Part shown: positions 34,661-48,100 of the stretch, piece by piece | How positions within the stretch are numbered: the stretch's first letter is position 1 | Layout of the letters: each line of letters starts with the position of its first letter | Origin: Nocardia panacis | GTDB lineage: Bacteria > Actinomycetota > Actinomycetes > Mycobacteriales > Mycobacteriaceae | NCBI RefSeq assembly: GCF_003598715.1 | Contig: NZ_QZFU01000019.1 | Span: forward strand, 620,001 to 684,000 | Length of the DNA: 64,000 bases | Direction: 5' to 3' | Notes under the pieces: model-generated | What the model was told of the DNA's origin: nothing | The model's input: only the letters and a program-made list of their open reading frames with translations | Databases searched by the model: none | Translations under genes and position numbers: made by a program

Positions 34661-34894
34661 TCAGTGGTCGGAGTCGTTGCGGCGCTGCTGGGCCGCCACC
34701 GCCTCGACAAGTGACGCGGGCCGCATATCGGTCCACGACCGTTCGACATAGTCCAGGCACTGCTGTTGATCGCCCGCATGGACGATCTGCCAGCCGTCGG
34801 GCACCTCGGCGAAGTCCGGCCACAGCGAATGCTGCCCTTCGGAATTGATGAGCACCTTGAACCGGCCGTCGGGCTTGTCGAACGGGTTGTTCAT
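34661..34894 (-). CDS. MbtH-like protein
   Basis: A 77-residue MbtH family protein with the conserved frame intact: INSEGQHSLWPDFAEVPDGW, then CLDYVERSWTDMRPASL (the SLWP, GW and W-TDMRP-SL residues). MbtH proteins bind NRPS adenylation domains and are needed for their solubility and activity; the obvious client is the giant NRPS whose stop is 50 bp upstream. AGGAGG lies 8 nt before ATG 34894. It ends before a strong terminator. Confidence 0.96.
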   Translation of the reverse strand: MNNPFDKPDGRFKVLINSEGQHSLWPDFAEVPDGWQIVHAGDQQQCLDYVERSWTDMRPASLVEAVAAQQRRNDSDH

Positions 34895-34944
34895 GCGAAT
34901 TGCCTCCTATTTCAACTTTGTCGGGGATCGGCCGGGGTGTTCGC

Positions 34945-37900
34945 CTATGCCAGAGCTTGTTTCGCGGCGCCGGACGCGCACGCCACCGGGCCTGCGGCGT
35001 CGAGGTGCCTGCGCAGGATCGGGCCGAGCTGCTCGTAGGCGGCGGGCAGGCCCATATCGGCGTGGGTGCAGTCGATCGGATACTCGTGGATCTCGCCACC
35101 GATGTGGGGTCGCCATGCCGCGGCGCCGCCGGGCGGGAGCGGACGTTGCGCGGCGCGCGGGTCATCGGCCGCCGCCGTGAAATACAGCAGCTCACCTGAA
35201 TAGCGGCGCGGTCGAAAGCGTGCACCCATCCGGGTGCCCGCCAGATATCCGAAGTACAGCCGCTCCACCTGTTCGGCCGTGAGCACCCCGAACGGACCGG
35301 GGCGCTCGGCGAGCAACTGCGCGGCGCGCGCCGCGTCGATATCCGCATCCGCCAGGTTCGGATCGTCGAGCAGAGCCGAAAGCAGTTCACCCGGACCGGG
35401 TTCCGCCGAATCGGGCTCATCGGCCAGGATGCGGGTGTCCAGCAGCGCCAACAGGGCCACCCGCTCACCCGCTTCGGTCAGCCGCACCGCCATCTCCTGC
35501 GCGATCGAGCCGCCCAGCGACCAGCCGAGCAGGTGATACGGCCCCGTCGGCTGGATCTGCCGCATCTCGGCGATATAGCGCTCCGCCAACTCGGCCACCG
35601 AATCCAGTCCCGCGCCCGCGCCGCTGAGGTGCGGCAATTGCAGACCGTAAACCGGGCGGTCCGAGCCGAGGTGCGGCAGCAGACCCGCGTAACTCCAGGA
35701 CACACCGCTGGCCGAGTGCACGCAGAACAGCGGCGCGTCCGCACCGCCCGCACGCAACGGCAGCACCGGCTCGAGGGCGGCCGCGACATCCACACGCGGT
35801 GTCGCGCCCTCGGATCCGACCCGCTCGGCGATACCCGCCGGGGTCGGATCGAGGAAGATCGCCTGCATCGGCACCTCGATGCCACACCGCGCCCTGATGG
35901 CCGCGACCACCCTGGTCGCCAGCAGCGAATTGCCGCCGAGCTCGAAGAAGTTGTCGTCGGCGCCGACGGTCTCGCACGTCAGCACCTCGGCGAAGACCGC
36001 GCACAGCATCTCCTCGATCGGCGACCCCGGCGCGCGATACACCGCCGCCGAGGTCAACTCCGGTTCGGGCAGTGCGGCCCGGTCGAGCTTGCCCGACGGC
36101 AGCAACGGCAACATCGTCAGCGGCACGATCGACTGCGGCACGAGATACGCGGGCAGCCGGTGCCCCAACTGCCTGCGCAGGTCGGCCGCATCGGGTCGCA
36201 CACCGGGCGCCGCGGTCACATAGGACGCCAATACCGTGCTGCCATTGGGCATCTCATAGCCGATGGTGGCGGACTGGGCGATGCCGGGCAGCCCGGTCAA
36301 CACCGCGTCCACCTCCCCGACCTCGATCCGGAAGCCGCGGATCTTCACCTGGTCGTCGGTGCGGCCGAGGTAGTCGAGTTCCCCCGCCGCCGTCCACCGC
36401 ACCAGGTCGCCGGTGCGGTACATGCGTTCACCCGGTGCGCCGAACGGATTCGCGACGAACCGCTCGGCGGTCAGCCCCGGCTTGCCATGATAGCCGCGCG
36501 CCAACCCGGCCCCGGCCAGATGCAACTCGCCCGCGACACCGCGCGGCACCGCCCGCAATCGGGTGTCGAGCACCACGGCGGCGAACCCGGCCAGCGGCGC
36601 GCCGATGGTGATCGGCACGTCGGCCCGCAGCGTGCCGATGGTCGCCGCTACGGTGGCCTCCGACGGCCCGTAGGCATTGAACATGGTGCGCGCCGAGGCA
36701 TTCGACTCACCGACCCAGCGCCGCACCAATTCCGGCCCGCACCGATCACCGCCGACCATGACCATCCGCAGATCCGGCAGACCGACCGGATCCACCGTCG
36801 CCAGCGCGGCAGGCGTGACGAACGCGTGGGTGATCCGCTCGCCGCGCAGCAGCGCCGCCAACTCCGCGCCGCCGTACACCGACGGCGCCGCGATCACCGC
36901 CGTCGCCGCCCCGCCCAGCGCGAGCAGCAGATCCAGAATCGACGCATCGAAACTCGGTGACGCGAACTGCAGAACCCGCGCCCCCGGCGTGACCCCGCCC
37001 CGCGAAGCGAGCTCGTCGGCGAGGTTGGCAAGGCCCGCGTGCGTCACGCACACACCCTTGGGGACACCGGTCGAGCCCGAGGTGTAGACCAGGTAGGCCG
37101 GGTGCCGCGCCGAGAGCGCGCTTCGCCGCTCCGCATCGGAAATCGGTGCGTCCGACTGGGATTCGAGTTCCGAGCGCAGCTCCGCCGAATCAAGGACCAG
37201 CCGCGCGATGCCGGACTCCGCCCCGAAGCCACGCTCCCGCCCAGCACTGGACTCCACGCGCGAATCGAGTTCGGGCCGCGACCGCGAATCGGCCTGCGTC
37301 CCGGACTCCGACTCGGCTGCGCGGCCGAGCCCGGCCATGCTTTCGGGGCTGTCCGCCTCGAGCACGCTCAGCACGGTCAAGACCAGATCGGCGCCGGAGT
37401 CAGCCAGCATGTGTGCCTTGCGATGGGTCGGGTAGGCCGGGTCGATGGGGACGAAGGCGGCACCGGTTTTCAGAACGGCCAGGACCGCTTGGATCGACTC
37501 GATGGAGCGTGGAATCGTCAGGGCGACACGGCTTTCCGGGCCGAGGCCGCGCGCGATGAGTGCCCGCGCGAGCCGGTTGGTGCTGCGGTCGAGTTCGCGG
37601 TAGGTGAGTCCGCGAGACGCGCGCGTTCCATTCGATCCGGCGGCGGTCCCGACACACAGCGCGGGCCGATCCGGTGCGAGTTCGACCGCTGTGCCGAACA
37701 ATTCGGGGAAGGTCAGCGTCCGGCCCGGATCGGTCGCGCGGGCCGGGGCGAGTGCCGCCCGCTCCTCGGGGGCGAGGAGTTCGGCGGCTCCGATGGCCGC
37801 CGCCGGGTCGGCGAGCAGTGCGGCGAGCAGCCGAATGTACCTGTGGCACAGTCGATCGGCGGATTCGGCGTCGAACAGGTCCGTCGCGTAGGTGAGCGAC

Positions 37901-39140
37901 AGGGCGATGCCGTCGGGTGCGCCGTGGGCGGTGTGCGCCGAGGTGAGGGTGAATTGCAGGTCGAATTTCGCGACCTCGAACGGGATCTCGGCTGCCGTCA
38001 CCTCCAGGTCGCCGAGGCGGGGCAGCGTCGGCATCGCGTCGTGCACCGAGAGCATCACCTGGAACAGCGGGTGGTGTGCGGTCGAGCGGGTCGGGTTGAG
38101 CGTTTCCACCAGTTGTTCGAAGGGGATGTCGGCGTGCGCGAAGGCATTGAGGTCCTGCTCGCGCACCGCATCGAGCAGGTCGGTGAAAGAGGTGTCGCCG
38201 GTGAGTCGGGTGCGCAGCACCAGCGTGCCGACGAACATGCCGATCAGCGCCTCGAGTCGGGCATCGGGGCGGCCGTCGACGGGTGTGCCGATGGCCACGT
38301 CCTCGGTATTGCCCAGTCGAGCCAGCAGCGCCGCGAGCGCGGCGTGCAGCACCATGAACACGCTCGCCCCGTGCCTGCGCGCGAACTCGCCCACCTGTGC
38401 CTGCAGGTCGGCGTCGATCGGTGCGGTCACTGTCGCGCCGCGCAACGTCGGCACATTCGGACGCGGCCGATCGGTGGGGAGCTCGAGGCAGTCGGGCAGC
38501 CCGTCGAGTTGGCGCGTCCAGTAGGCCAGTTGGCGCGCGATCGGGCTGTCCGCCGCCTCGGCCGCGCCGAGCACACGCGACTGCCACAGGGCGAAGTCGG
38601 CGTACTGCACGGGCAGCGCGGCGAGTCCGGGCGCGGCGCCGCTGCGGCGGATCGCGTAGGCCGCGGCGAGATCGGCGGCCAGCGGCGCGATGGAACCGCC
38701 GTCGGCGGCGATATGGTGCGCGACCACGGCGAGGATGTGCTCCTCGGCGTCGAGCCGAAGCACCATGGCACGCAGCGGAGTCTCGGTGCGCACATCGAAT
38801 CCGGCCGTGCCGAAGGCCGACAGCCGCTCCTGGACCTCCGCTGCCGCGCAGTCGACGAACGATACCCGGGGCACTGCCTCGGCGGCGGACAGCACCACCT
38901 GGTGCGGCCCCTGCACGCCCTCCGGGAAAACGGTCCGCAGAATCTCGTGTCGCGCCGCGACATCCGCGACGGCGCCGGTCAGCGCCGCCACGTCGAGCGG
39001 CCCGCGCAACCGCAATGCCATCGGAATGTTGTAGGCCCCCGACCCCGTGTCGAATCGGTTCAGCAGCCACAACCGCCGCTGCGCCGGTGCCAGCGGGATC
39101 GGATCCGGCCGCGTCCCCACCTCCAATGCGGGAACCTCCG
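34945..39140 (-). other. NRPS module 7 and thioesterase: C, A (code D-A-L-F-M-G-A-V-A), T, TE
   Basis: The A domain resembles modules 3 and 4 (F-M-G for F-V-G), so a related hydrophobic residue is likely. It carries an extra ~60-residue Ser/Glu/Arg-rich segment (about 37140-37350) between core motifs A2 and A3. The TE has HLLGWSLGGSIAQE (nucleophile Ser near 35520), an Asp in LALLDTRIL and a His in IDCTHADMG, a complete hydrolase triad for release or macrocyclisation. Confidence 0.7.
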
Positions 39141-42100
39141 AAATATCGAGCACCGCGGCCTGGTCCAATATCACGGCCAGTTCCTCGGGCGTAGGCGCCT
39201 CGAAAACCGTTCGCACACTGAGCCGCTGCCCGGAAGCCGCGGCGATCCGCGCCACCAACCGGGTCGCCGAGAGCGAGGTGCCCCCGAGATCGAAGAAGCT
39301 GTGATCGGCGCACACCCGCTCGCGCCCGACCACCTCGGCCATGACCGCCGCCACCATGGTCTCGGTGGCGGTGCGCGGCGCCCGACCCGCCGCCATCGCC
39401 TGCCAGTCGGGTTCGGGCAGTACGCGGCGATCCAGTTTCCCGTTGGGTGTCAGCGGTATGGAATCCAACGGCACGAAGACCGACGGCACCATGTAGCCGG
39501 GCAACCGATCCGTCGCGATCTGGTGCAGCAACCGGGGATCCACCGGCGCGTCCTCGGCGAGGACGTAGCACACCAACCGGGGACCGCCCGTGTCATCGGG
39601 CCGAATCTCGGTGTGCGCGAACCTGATTCCCGGACAGCCCGCGACAACGGCGGTGATCTCGCCGAGTTCGATGCGGAAGCCGCGCAGTTTGACCTGATCG
39701 TCGGCACGTCCGACGAAGGCCAACTCCCCGGCGCGCCGCCAGCGCACCAGGTCGCCGGTGCGATACATGCGCTCACCGGGCGCACCGAACGGATTGGCCA
39801 GGAAACGCTGTGTCGTCAGCGCCGCGCGCCGATGGTAGCCGCGCGCCAAACCTATTCCGCCGACGTACAGTTCGCCGACCACGCCGACCGGCACCGGCCG
39901 GAGCCGATCGTCGAGCACCACGGCGGTGACGCCCGCGATCGGCGCACCGAGGGCGATCGGCCGATCCGCGCTCAGCGGTGCGGAGAAGGTCGTGGTGATG
40001 GTCGCCTCGGCGGGGCCGTACCCGTTGATGACCGCGCGGCCCCGCGCCCACGGCTCGACCAGGTCGCGGTCGTAGGCCTCGCCGCCGATGACGAGGTTGC
40101 CGAGCGCGGGCAGCGGCCACCGCTCGGTATCGATCGTCGCCAGGGCCGCCGGAGTGATGATCGCGTGGGTAATCCGCCGGCGCGTCAGGAATTCCGCCAG
40201 CTCGTCCCCGCCGTACAGGTCGGTGGGGGCGATGACGATGGTCGCGCCGATGGGCCAGGCGAGCAGCAGTTCCAGCACCGCGACATCGAAGCTCGGCGAG
40301 GCGAGAAGCAAGGTGCGCGAATCGGTGTCGAGGCCGAATCGATCGCGCTGCACGACGGCGCAGTTGCGCAGACCCCGGTGCGTGACGGCAACGCCCTTGG
40401 GCACACCGGTCGATCCCGAGGTGTAGATGACGTAGGCGATGTCATCGATGCGGATCGGCCGGGTTCGCTCGTCCTCGGCGATGGGGGCGCCACTGGCCGC
40501 GATCGGCTCGTCCACGGCGAGCCATTCGACGCCGAGATCTCCTGGGAGAGCTGACGAATCGCCGGTCGTGGTCAGGCCGATGCGCGCACCGGAATCCACC
40601 AGCATCTGCCGAATCCGCTCGCTCGGATGGCGCACATCCACCGGAACGAAGGCCGCTCCGGTCTTGGCGACGGCAATGGTGGCCAGCACCGATTCCACCG
40701 ATCGGGTCAGTGCCAGCGCGACCACGGCGCCGGGACCGACCGCGCGGGCCAGCAGCGCCCGCGCCAGCCGATTGGATTCCGCGTCCAACTCGCCGTAGCG
40801 CAGGTAGCGCGAACTCGATTGCAACGCCACCTGATCCGGGTCTTGCGCCGCCCAAGCGAACAGTTCGGACAGGGTCGCCGGTGTCGCCGCCGGACCGCCG
40901 GTGGCGGGGACCACCGCGGCATGCTCCGCGGCGGAGAGGATTTCGGCATCGCCGACCGGTGCGGCCGGATCGGCGAGCAACCCGCGCAGCAGCCGCTCGA
41001 AGCGTCCGGCCAACTCCTCGGCCGTCGCGGCGTCGAACAGGTCGGTCGCGTAGGTCACCGACATCTCGATGCCCTCGGGATCACCTTGCGGGCCAACGGC
41101 TTCGGTGAAGGTGAAGTGCAGGTCGCACTTGGCCAGACCCGGATCGACCTGTTCGACGCGCACCTCGAGATCCGGCATTCGCACCACCGGCGCGGTCACA
41201 TTGTTCAGCGCCAGACTTACCTGGTACAGCGGGTGATGCGCGGTGGACCGGGTCGGATTGAGCACCTCGACCAGCCGCTCGAAAGGTATGTCGGTGTGTG
41301 CGAACGCATCCAGGTCCGTCTCGCGCACGGCCGCAAGCGTCCGCGCGAACGAAGCGCGCGGGTCGATCCGCGTGCGCAGCACCAGTGTGGCCACGAACAT
41401 GCCGATCAGCTCGTCCAGCGCCGCCGCGCCGCGACCCGCCACGGCCGTGCCGATGGCGATATCGCTGCCGCCGCTCAACCTGGCCAGCAGCACCGCCAGC
41501 GCCGCGTGCAGCACCATGAACACGCTGACATCGGCGGATTTCGCCAAAGCCACCAGTTGCGCGTGCAAGGCGGGATCGAGCCGGGTGGCGACCGTCGCGC
41601 CCCGCATACCCGCCACCGCGGGGCGGGGTCGGTCGGCGGGCAGGTCCAGACAATCCGGCAGATCCGCCAATTGTGCCGTCCAGTAAGCCAATTGGCGGGC
41701 CGACAGACTCTCCGGATCGCGCTCGTCGCCGAGGACATCGCGCTGCCAAAGGCTGAAGTCCGCGTATTGGACCGCCAGCGGCGTCCAGTCGGGGGCGCGC
41801 CCGTCGCGGCGAGCCGTGTAGGCGGTGACCATATTCGCCGCCAAAGGCGCCAGCGACCAGCCGTCGGCCACGATGTGGTGCAGCACCAATACCAGGACGT
41901 GCTCCGCGTCGGTGAGCCGGACCAGCGCGGCCCGCAGCGGCGGTTCGGTCGCCAGATCGAAACCGGCGCGGACGAAGTCGCGAATTGCGCCGTCGGCCCG
42001 GTTCGGATCGGAGTCGATGCGGGCCAGCGGCGCCGACACGTCGGCGGCGGGCAGCACCACCTGATGTGGACCCTCGCCGCTGTCCGGGAACAGCGTGCGC

Positions 42101-45100
42101 AGCACCTCGTGCCTGGCCACCACATCGAGCAGCGCGGCGCGCAGCGCATTCGGATCCAGATCGCCGCGCAGTCGCAGCGCCACCGGAATGTTGTACGCAC
42201 CCGAGGCGGTGTCGAACCGGTTGAGGAACCACACTCGCCGCTGCGCCACCGACAGCGGCACCCGCTCGGGGCGCGGCATCGCGATCAGCGCCGGTCCGCT
42301 CGATTCGCCCGCACCGAGATCGTCGAGCACAACGGCCAGTCGTGCGGGGGTGGGATGTTCGAAGATCGCTCGCACACCCAACCGGTGTTTGCCTGCCTCG
42401 GCGAGGCGGGCGACGAGCCGGGTTGCCGAGAGCGAATTGCCGCCGAGGTCGAAGAAGCTCTGCTCGGCCCCGATCACCTCGGTGCCGATCACCTCCGCCA
42501 TGGCCTCGGCAATGAGCCGTTCGGTGGCGGTGCGTGCTTCGCGGCCCACCGCGGGCGCGCCGAATTCCGGATCGGGCAGCGCCCTGCGGTCCAGTTTGCC
42601 GGTGGGTGAGAGCGGGATCGCGGCCAACGGCACGAAGACCGACGGCACCATGTGCGCGGGCAGACGCTGCCCCGCGTGGTCGCGCAATGCGGCCTCGGTC
42701 GGCGGATCGTCGGTCAGTGCGACGAAGCAGACGATCCGATCCTGTCCGCCGGGATCGCGGCGAACTTCGGTGTGCGCGAAGCGAACTCCGGCCCGTCCCG
42801 CGATCACCGCCGTGATCTCGCCGAGTTCGATCCGGAAACCGCGCACCTTGACCTGGTCATCGGAGCGACCCACGTACACCAGGTCGCCCGCCGCATTCCA
42901 GCGCACCAGGTCACCGGTGCGATACATGCGCTCACCGGATCCGGAAGCCAGTGGGTCGGCCACGAAACGCACCGCCGTGAGACCGGGGCGGCGATGGTAG
43001 CCGCGCGCCAGTCCCGGACCGCCGATGTACAGGTCGCCGACCACGCCGACCGGCACCGGCCGCAGCCGCGCGTCGAGCACCTGCGCCGTCACCCCGCGAA
43101 TGGGCCTGCCGAGCACGATCGGGCCGCGCGCGGGAATCGGGTCGGAGATCAGGCAGATGATCGTCGTCTCGGTGGGTCCGTAGACATTGTGCAACTCGCG
43201 ACCCGGCGCCCACTCCCGCACCAACTCCATACCGTAGGCCTCACCGCCCACCGCAAACCGTTTCAGCGCGGGCAGCGGCCAGCGCGTCGGATCAACGGTG
43301 GACAGCGCGGCGGGGGTGATGAACGCATGGGTCACCCGCCGCTGCTGGAGCAGGCGGCCCAGTTCGTCGCCGCCGTAGATCTCCGGCGGCGCGATCACCA
43401 TCGTCGCGCCCGCGCACCACGCGATGAGCAGCTCGTGGATCGAGGCGTCGAAGCTCGGTGAGGCGATATGCAGTGTGCGCGAACGGGATCCGATCTCATA
43501 GCGAATCCGCTGCTCGGTCGCGTAACCCGCCAGGCCCCGGTGGGTCACGGCCACACCCTTCGGCACGCCCGTGGATCCGGAGGTGTAGATCAGGTAGGCC
43601 AGATCGTCGAGCAGCAGCGGCCGAATGCGGTGCGCGTCGGAGACCAGGGCGTCGGAGCCGGACGCCTCCAGATCCGAGAGCACCAGCCACTCGGCGCTCT
43701 CCGGCAGCCGACGCGCGTCGGCGGCGGTGCTCAGCCCGATCCTGGCTCCGGAGTCGGCCACCATGTGGGCGATGCGGTCGGCCGGATAGCGCGCGTCCAC
43801 CGGGACGAAGGCCGCACCGGTTTTGGCCACCGCCACCGTCGCGACGATCGATTCCACCGAGCGGGCCAATCCGAGCGCCACCATATCGCCGGGACCCAGG
43901 CCGCGGGCGATCAGCGCCCGCGCCACCCGGTTCGACCTGGCCTCCAGTTCACCGTAAGTGACTGTGCGGTCCTCGAATTCGATCGCAATGCGAGCCGGGT
44001 CGGCCGCCGCGTCCGAGTACAACTCGGGCAGTGTCGCCATGACCGAGGAGTCGATACCGCGCGCGGGTGCCAGCACGGAACGCTCCCAGCCGCTGAGCAA
44101 TTCGGCATCGCCCGCGGCGGTGTCGGGATTGGTGAGCATGGCGATGAGCAACCGATTGAAACGCTGGCACAGCTGTTCGGCGGTCTCGGCGTCGTACAGA
44201 TCGGCGGCATAGGAGACGCACAGCTCGATGCCGTCGGGATCACCTGTGGCCGTGTGGGATTCGGTGAAGGTGAATTGCAGGTCGAATTTGGCGATATCGA
44301 CCGCGATATCGCGCGCCCCGACCGCGACGCCCGCGAAGTCCGGCAGCGCGGGCCGGGTGCTGTGCACCGAGAGCATCACCTGGAACAGCGGATGATGGGC
44401 GGTGGAGCGGGCCGGATTGAGCACCTCCACCAGCCGCTCGAAGGGAATGTCGGCGTGCGCGAACGCCTCCAGATCGGTCTCGCGCACGGTGTTGAGCACC
44501 TCGGCGAAGGAGTCGGCGTGCGTGACCCCGGTGCGCAGCACCAGGGTGCCGACGAACATGCCGATCAGCTCGTCGAGTTGCGGATCGAGACGGCCGTCGA
44601 TGGGCGTGCCGACCACCACGTCCTCGGTGCCGCCCAGCCGGGCCAGCAGCACCGCGAGCACGGCGTGCAGCACCATGAACACGCTCGTGCCGTGGCTGCG
44701 GGCCAGTGCCACCACGCCCGCATGCATACGGCGGTCGAAGTGGGTATACACCGCGCCACCCCGGTAGGAGGGCGTGGTCGGGCGCTGCCGATCCGTCGGC
44801 AGGGTGACGCAATCCGGAAGATCGGCCAAAGCGGTTGTCCAGTAGTTCAATTGGCGTGCCAGCACACTGTCGGCGTCGTCGTCGGCGCCGAGCAGTGCGC
44901 GCTGCCAGAGGCTGTAGTCGGCGTACTGGACCGGCAGCGGCGCCCAATCGGGTTCCCCATCCGCGCGGCGGGCGTCGTAGGCGCGGGCCAGGTCGCCCGC
45001 CAGCGGCGCGAGCGAGCCGCCGTCGGCGGCAATGTGGTGCAGCACGACCGCGAGCGTGTATTCCGCCGGAGCGGTCTGGAAAAGGGCGAAGCGGATGGGG

Positions 45101-48100
45101 AATTCGGTGGTGAGATCGAATTCCGTCACGGCGAAGGCGCGCAGTTCGGCCTGCAATCGCTCCTCGGTGCGCACGAGGGTGGCACACGCGACGGGCTCGG
45201 CGGGGCGCACCTGCTGGCACGGCCCGTCCGGCCCCTCCGGGAATACGGTGCGCAGGATCTCGTGGCGCGCGAGGACATCCGCGATGGCCTCCCGCAGCGC
45301 GCGCACATCCAGATCGCCCGACAGTCGCAGGGCCAGCGGAACGTTGTAAGTGCCTGCCGCTCCGCCGAATCGATTGAGGAACCACAGCCGCTGCTGGGCC
45401 AGCGAGAGCGGCACGCGCGGCGGGCGGGCGGCGGCCACCAATCGGGGACGCCCGCTGGCCCGGACCGAACGTTCGATCCGCGCGGCCAACTGCTCGACGG
45501 TCGGGGCCTCGAACAGCGTGCGCACCCCGAGGGTGGTGTCCAGCGCGACATTCACCCGCGCCACCACCTTGGTCGCCGAGAGCGAATTCCCGCCCAGTGC
45601 GAAGAAGTCGTCGTCGAGACCGACCCGCGTGGCGCCGACCACCTCGGCGTAGATCTCGGCCACCGCCCGCTGGGTGCGGGTGACCGGCGCCCGGTACCCC
45701 GCCGCCGCGAACACCGGATCGGGCAGTGCGCGCCGATCCAGCTTTCCGCTGGGCGCGAGCGGGACGCGCTCCAGCGGCACGAAGGCCGACGGAACCATAT
45801 AGCCGGGCAGCCGGTCGGCCGCGAATTCGCGCAACGCCCCCGGATCGGCGGGCGTCGGTTCGGCGACCACGTAGCAGACGATCCGATCGCCGCCCACGGG
45901 ATCGGGGCGGACCTCGGTGTGCGCGAAGCGGACTCCGGGATATCCGGCGAGGACCGCGTTGATCTCACCGAGTTCGATCCGGAAGCCGCGAATCTTGATC
46001 TGGTCGTCGGATCGGCCGACGAAGACCAACTCGCCCAGGGCGTTCCAGCGCACCACATCACCGGTGCGATACATCAGCGCCCCCGGCGCACCGAAGGGAT
46101 TGGCCACGAAGCGCTCCGCGGTCAGCCCGGCCCTGCGCAGGTATCCGCGCGCCAGACCCGCACCGCAGACATACAATTCGCCCGCGACACCGGTCGGGAC
46201 CGGCCGCAGCCGCTCGTCGAGCACCACGAGTCCGGCCCCGCGAATCGCCCGCCCGAGCACCACGGGGCGCTGCGGGTCCAGCGGTTCGGACAGGGCGGGC
46301 GCGATGGTCGCCTCGGACGGACCGTAGGCATTGAACATCACCCGGCCGCGCGCCCACGGCCGCACCAATTCCGGACCGACCGCGTCGCCGCCGACCACCA
46401 GGCAGCGCAGCGCGGGCAGCGGCCAGCGCGCCCGGTCCAGGCTGGCCAGCGCCGCCGGGGTGAGGAAGGCATGGGTCACCCGCTGCTCGTCGAGCACCCG
46501 CGCGAGTTCGTCGCCGCCGAAGATATCGGCCGACGCGATCACCATGGTCGCCCCCGCACACCACGCCAGCAACAGTTCCAGTATCGAGGCGTCGAAGCTC
46601 GGTGAGGCGAAATGCAGAGTGCGCGAGTCGGATTCGACAGCAAACCGATCCCGCTGCTCGAGCGCGAAGCCCGCGAGCCCACGATGACCGACCCCGACGC
46701 CCTTGGGCACACCCGTCGATCCGGAGGTGTAGATGACATAGGCCAGGTCGTCGACCAGCAGCGGCCGCACCCGATCCGCGTCGGCGATCGGCGCCGCCGA
46801 CATCGCGTCCTGATCACTGATCGGCAGCCAGTCGACTCCCAGATCGCCGGGCAGACAGGCGAAGTCGACACCGGTGGTCACCCCGACCCGCACGCCCGAG
46901 TCGCGCACCATATGCCGAATCCGCTCGTGCGGATGGCGCACATCGATCGGGAGGAAGGCGGCGCCCGATTTCGCGATGGCCAGGGTGCCGACGACCGATT
47001 CGATAGAGCGGGTCATCGCCAGCGCCACCAGATCGCCCGGTCCGAGTCCGCGCGAGATCAATGCGCGTGCCACCTGATTGGACCATTCGTCCACCGCGCC
47101 GTAGCCGATCCGCTCGCCGTCGCAGACCAGGGCGAGCCGGCCCGGATCGGCGGCGGCCGCGGCGAACAGATCGGGCAGCGAGCGCACCGGACCGGGGCGC
47201 GCACCCCACGCCGGGGCCATCGTCAGCGCCTCGAGCTCGGTGCGGAGGTCGAATTCGCCGATCGCGGTGTCCGGTTCGTCGAAGGCACAGCGCAGGACCT
47301 GCGCGAAACGCTCGGCGAGCCGTTCGGCGGTGATCCGGTCGAACAGGTCGGCGGCATAGGTGAGGCACAGCTCGATACCGTCGGGCTCACCTGCGGCCGT
47401 GTGTGATTCGGTAGCAACGAATTGCAGGTCGAATTGCGCGGCGCGCGGTGCGATGCGGACCGGGTCGATCGCCAGCTCGGGCAACTGCGCCGCCGCGGCG
47501 GCGAAATTATTGAGCGACAGGCTGACCTGGATCAGCGGGTGATACGCGGTGGAGCGCACCGGATTCAGGGCCTCGACCAACCGCTCGAAGGGAATATCGG
47601 CGTGGGCGAAGGCGTCCAGATCGATATCGCGCACCGAACGCAGCAGATCGGCGAAGCCGCGATCGGCCGCGACCTCGGTGCGCAGCACGACCGTGGCGAC
47701 GAAATCACCGATCAACCGGTCGAGCCGGTGGTCGGTCCGGCCCGCGAGCACGGTGCCGATGGCGATATCCGAGCCGCCGCCCATGCGCGCCAGCAGGATC
47801 GCCAACGCGGCGTGCAGCACCATGAAGACCGTCACATCATGCGTGCGCGCGACCTCCACCAGCCGGACGTGCAGTTCGGCGTCGATCGTGGCGAAGACGG
47901 AATCGCCGCGCTGGGTGGCCACGGCGGGGCGGGGTCGGTCGGTGGGCAGGGCCAGGCATTGCGGCAGGCCGCGCAACCGCTCGGTCCAGTAGCCGAGCTG
48001 CTGGGCCGCGAGGCTGGCCGGATCGGATTCCGCGCCGAGCGAATCCCGCTGCCAGAGACTGTAATCCGCGTACTGAACCGGCAGCGGCGTCGGGTTGGGC

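Noticed and set aside
37039..40554. Very long open frames antisense to the NRPS on the plus strand
   Set aside because: They are by-products of strong GC codon bias in the opposite frame: composition is rich in His, Arg, Gln and Gly, there are no domains and no ribosome sites, and they are in register with the NRPS codons.
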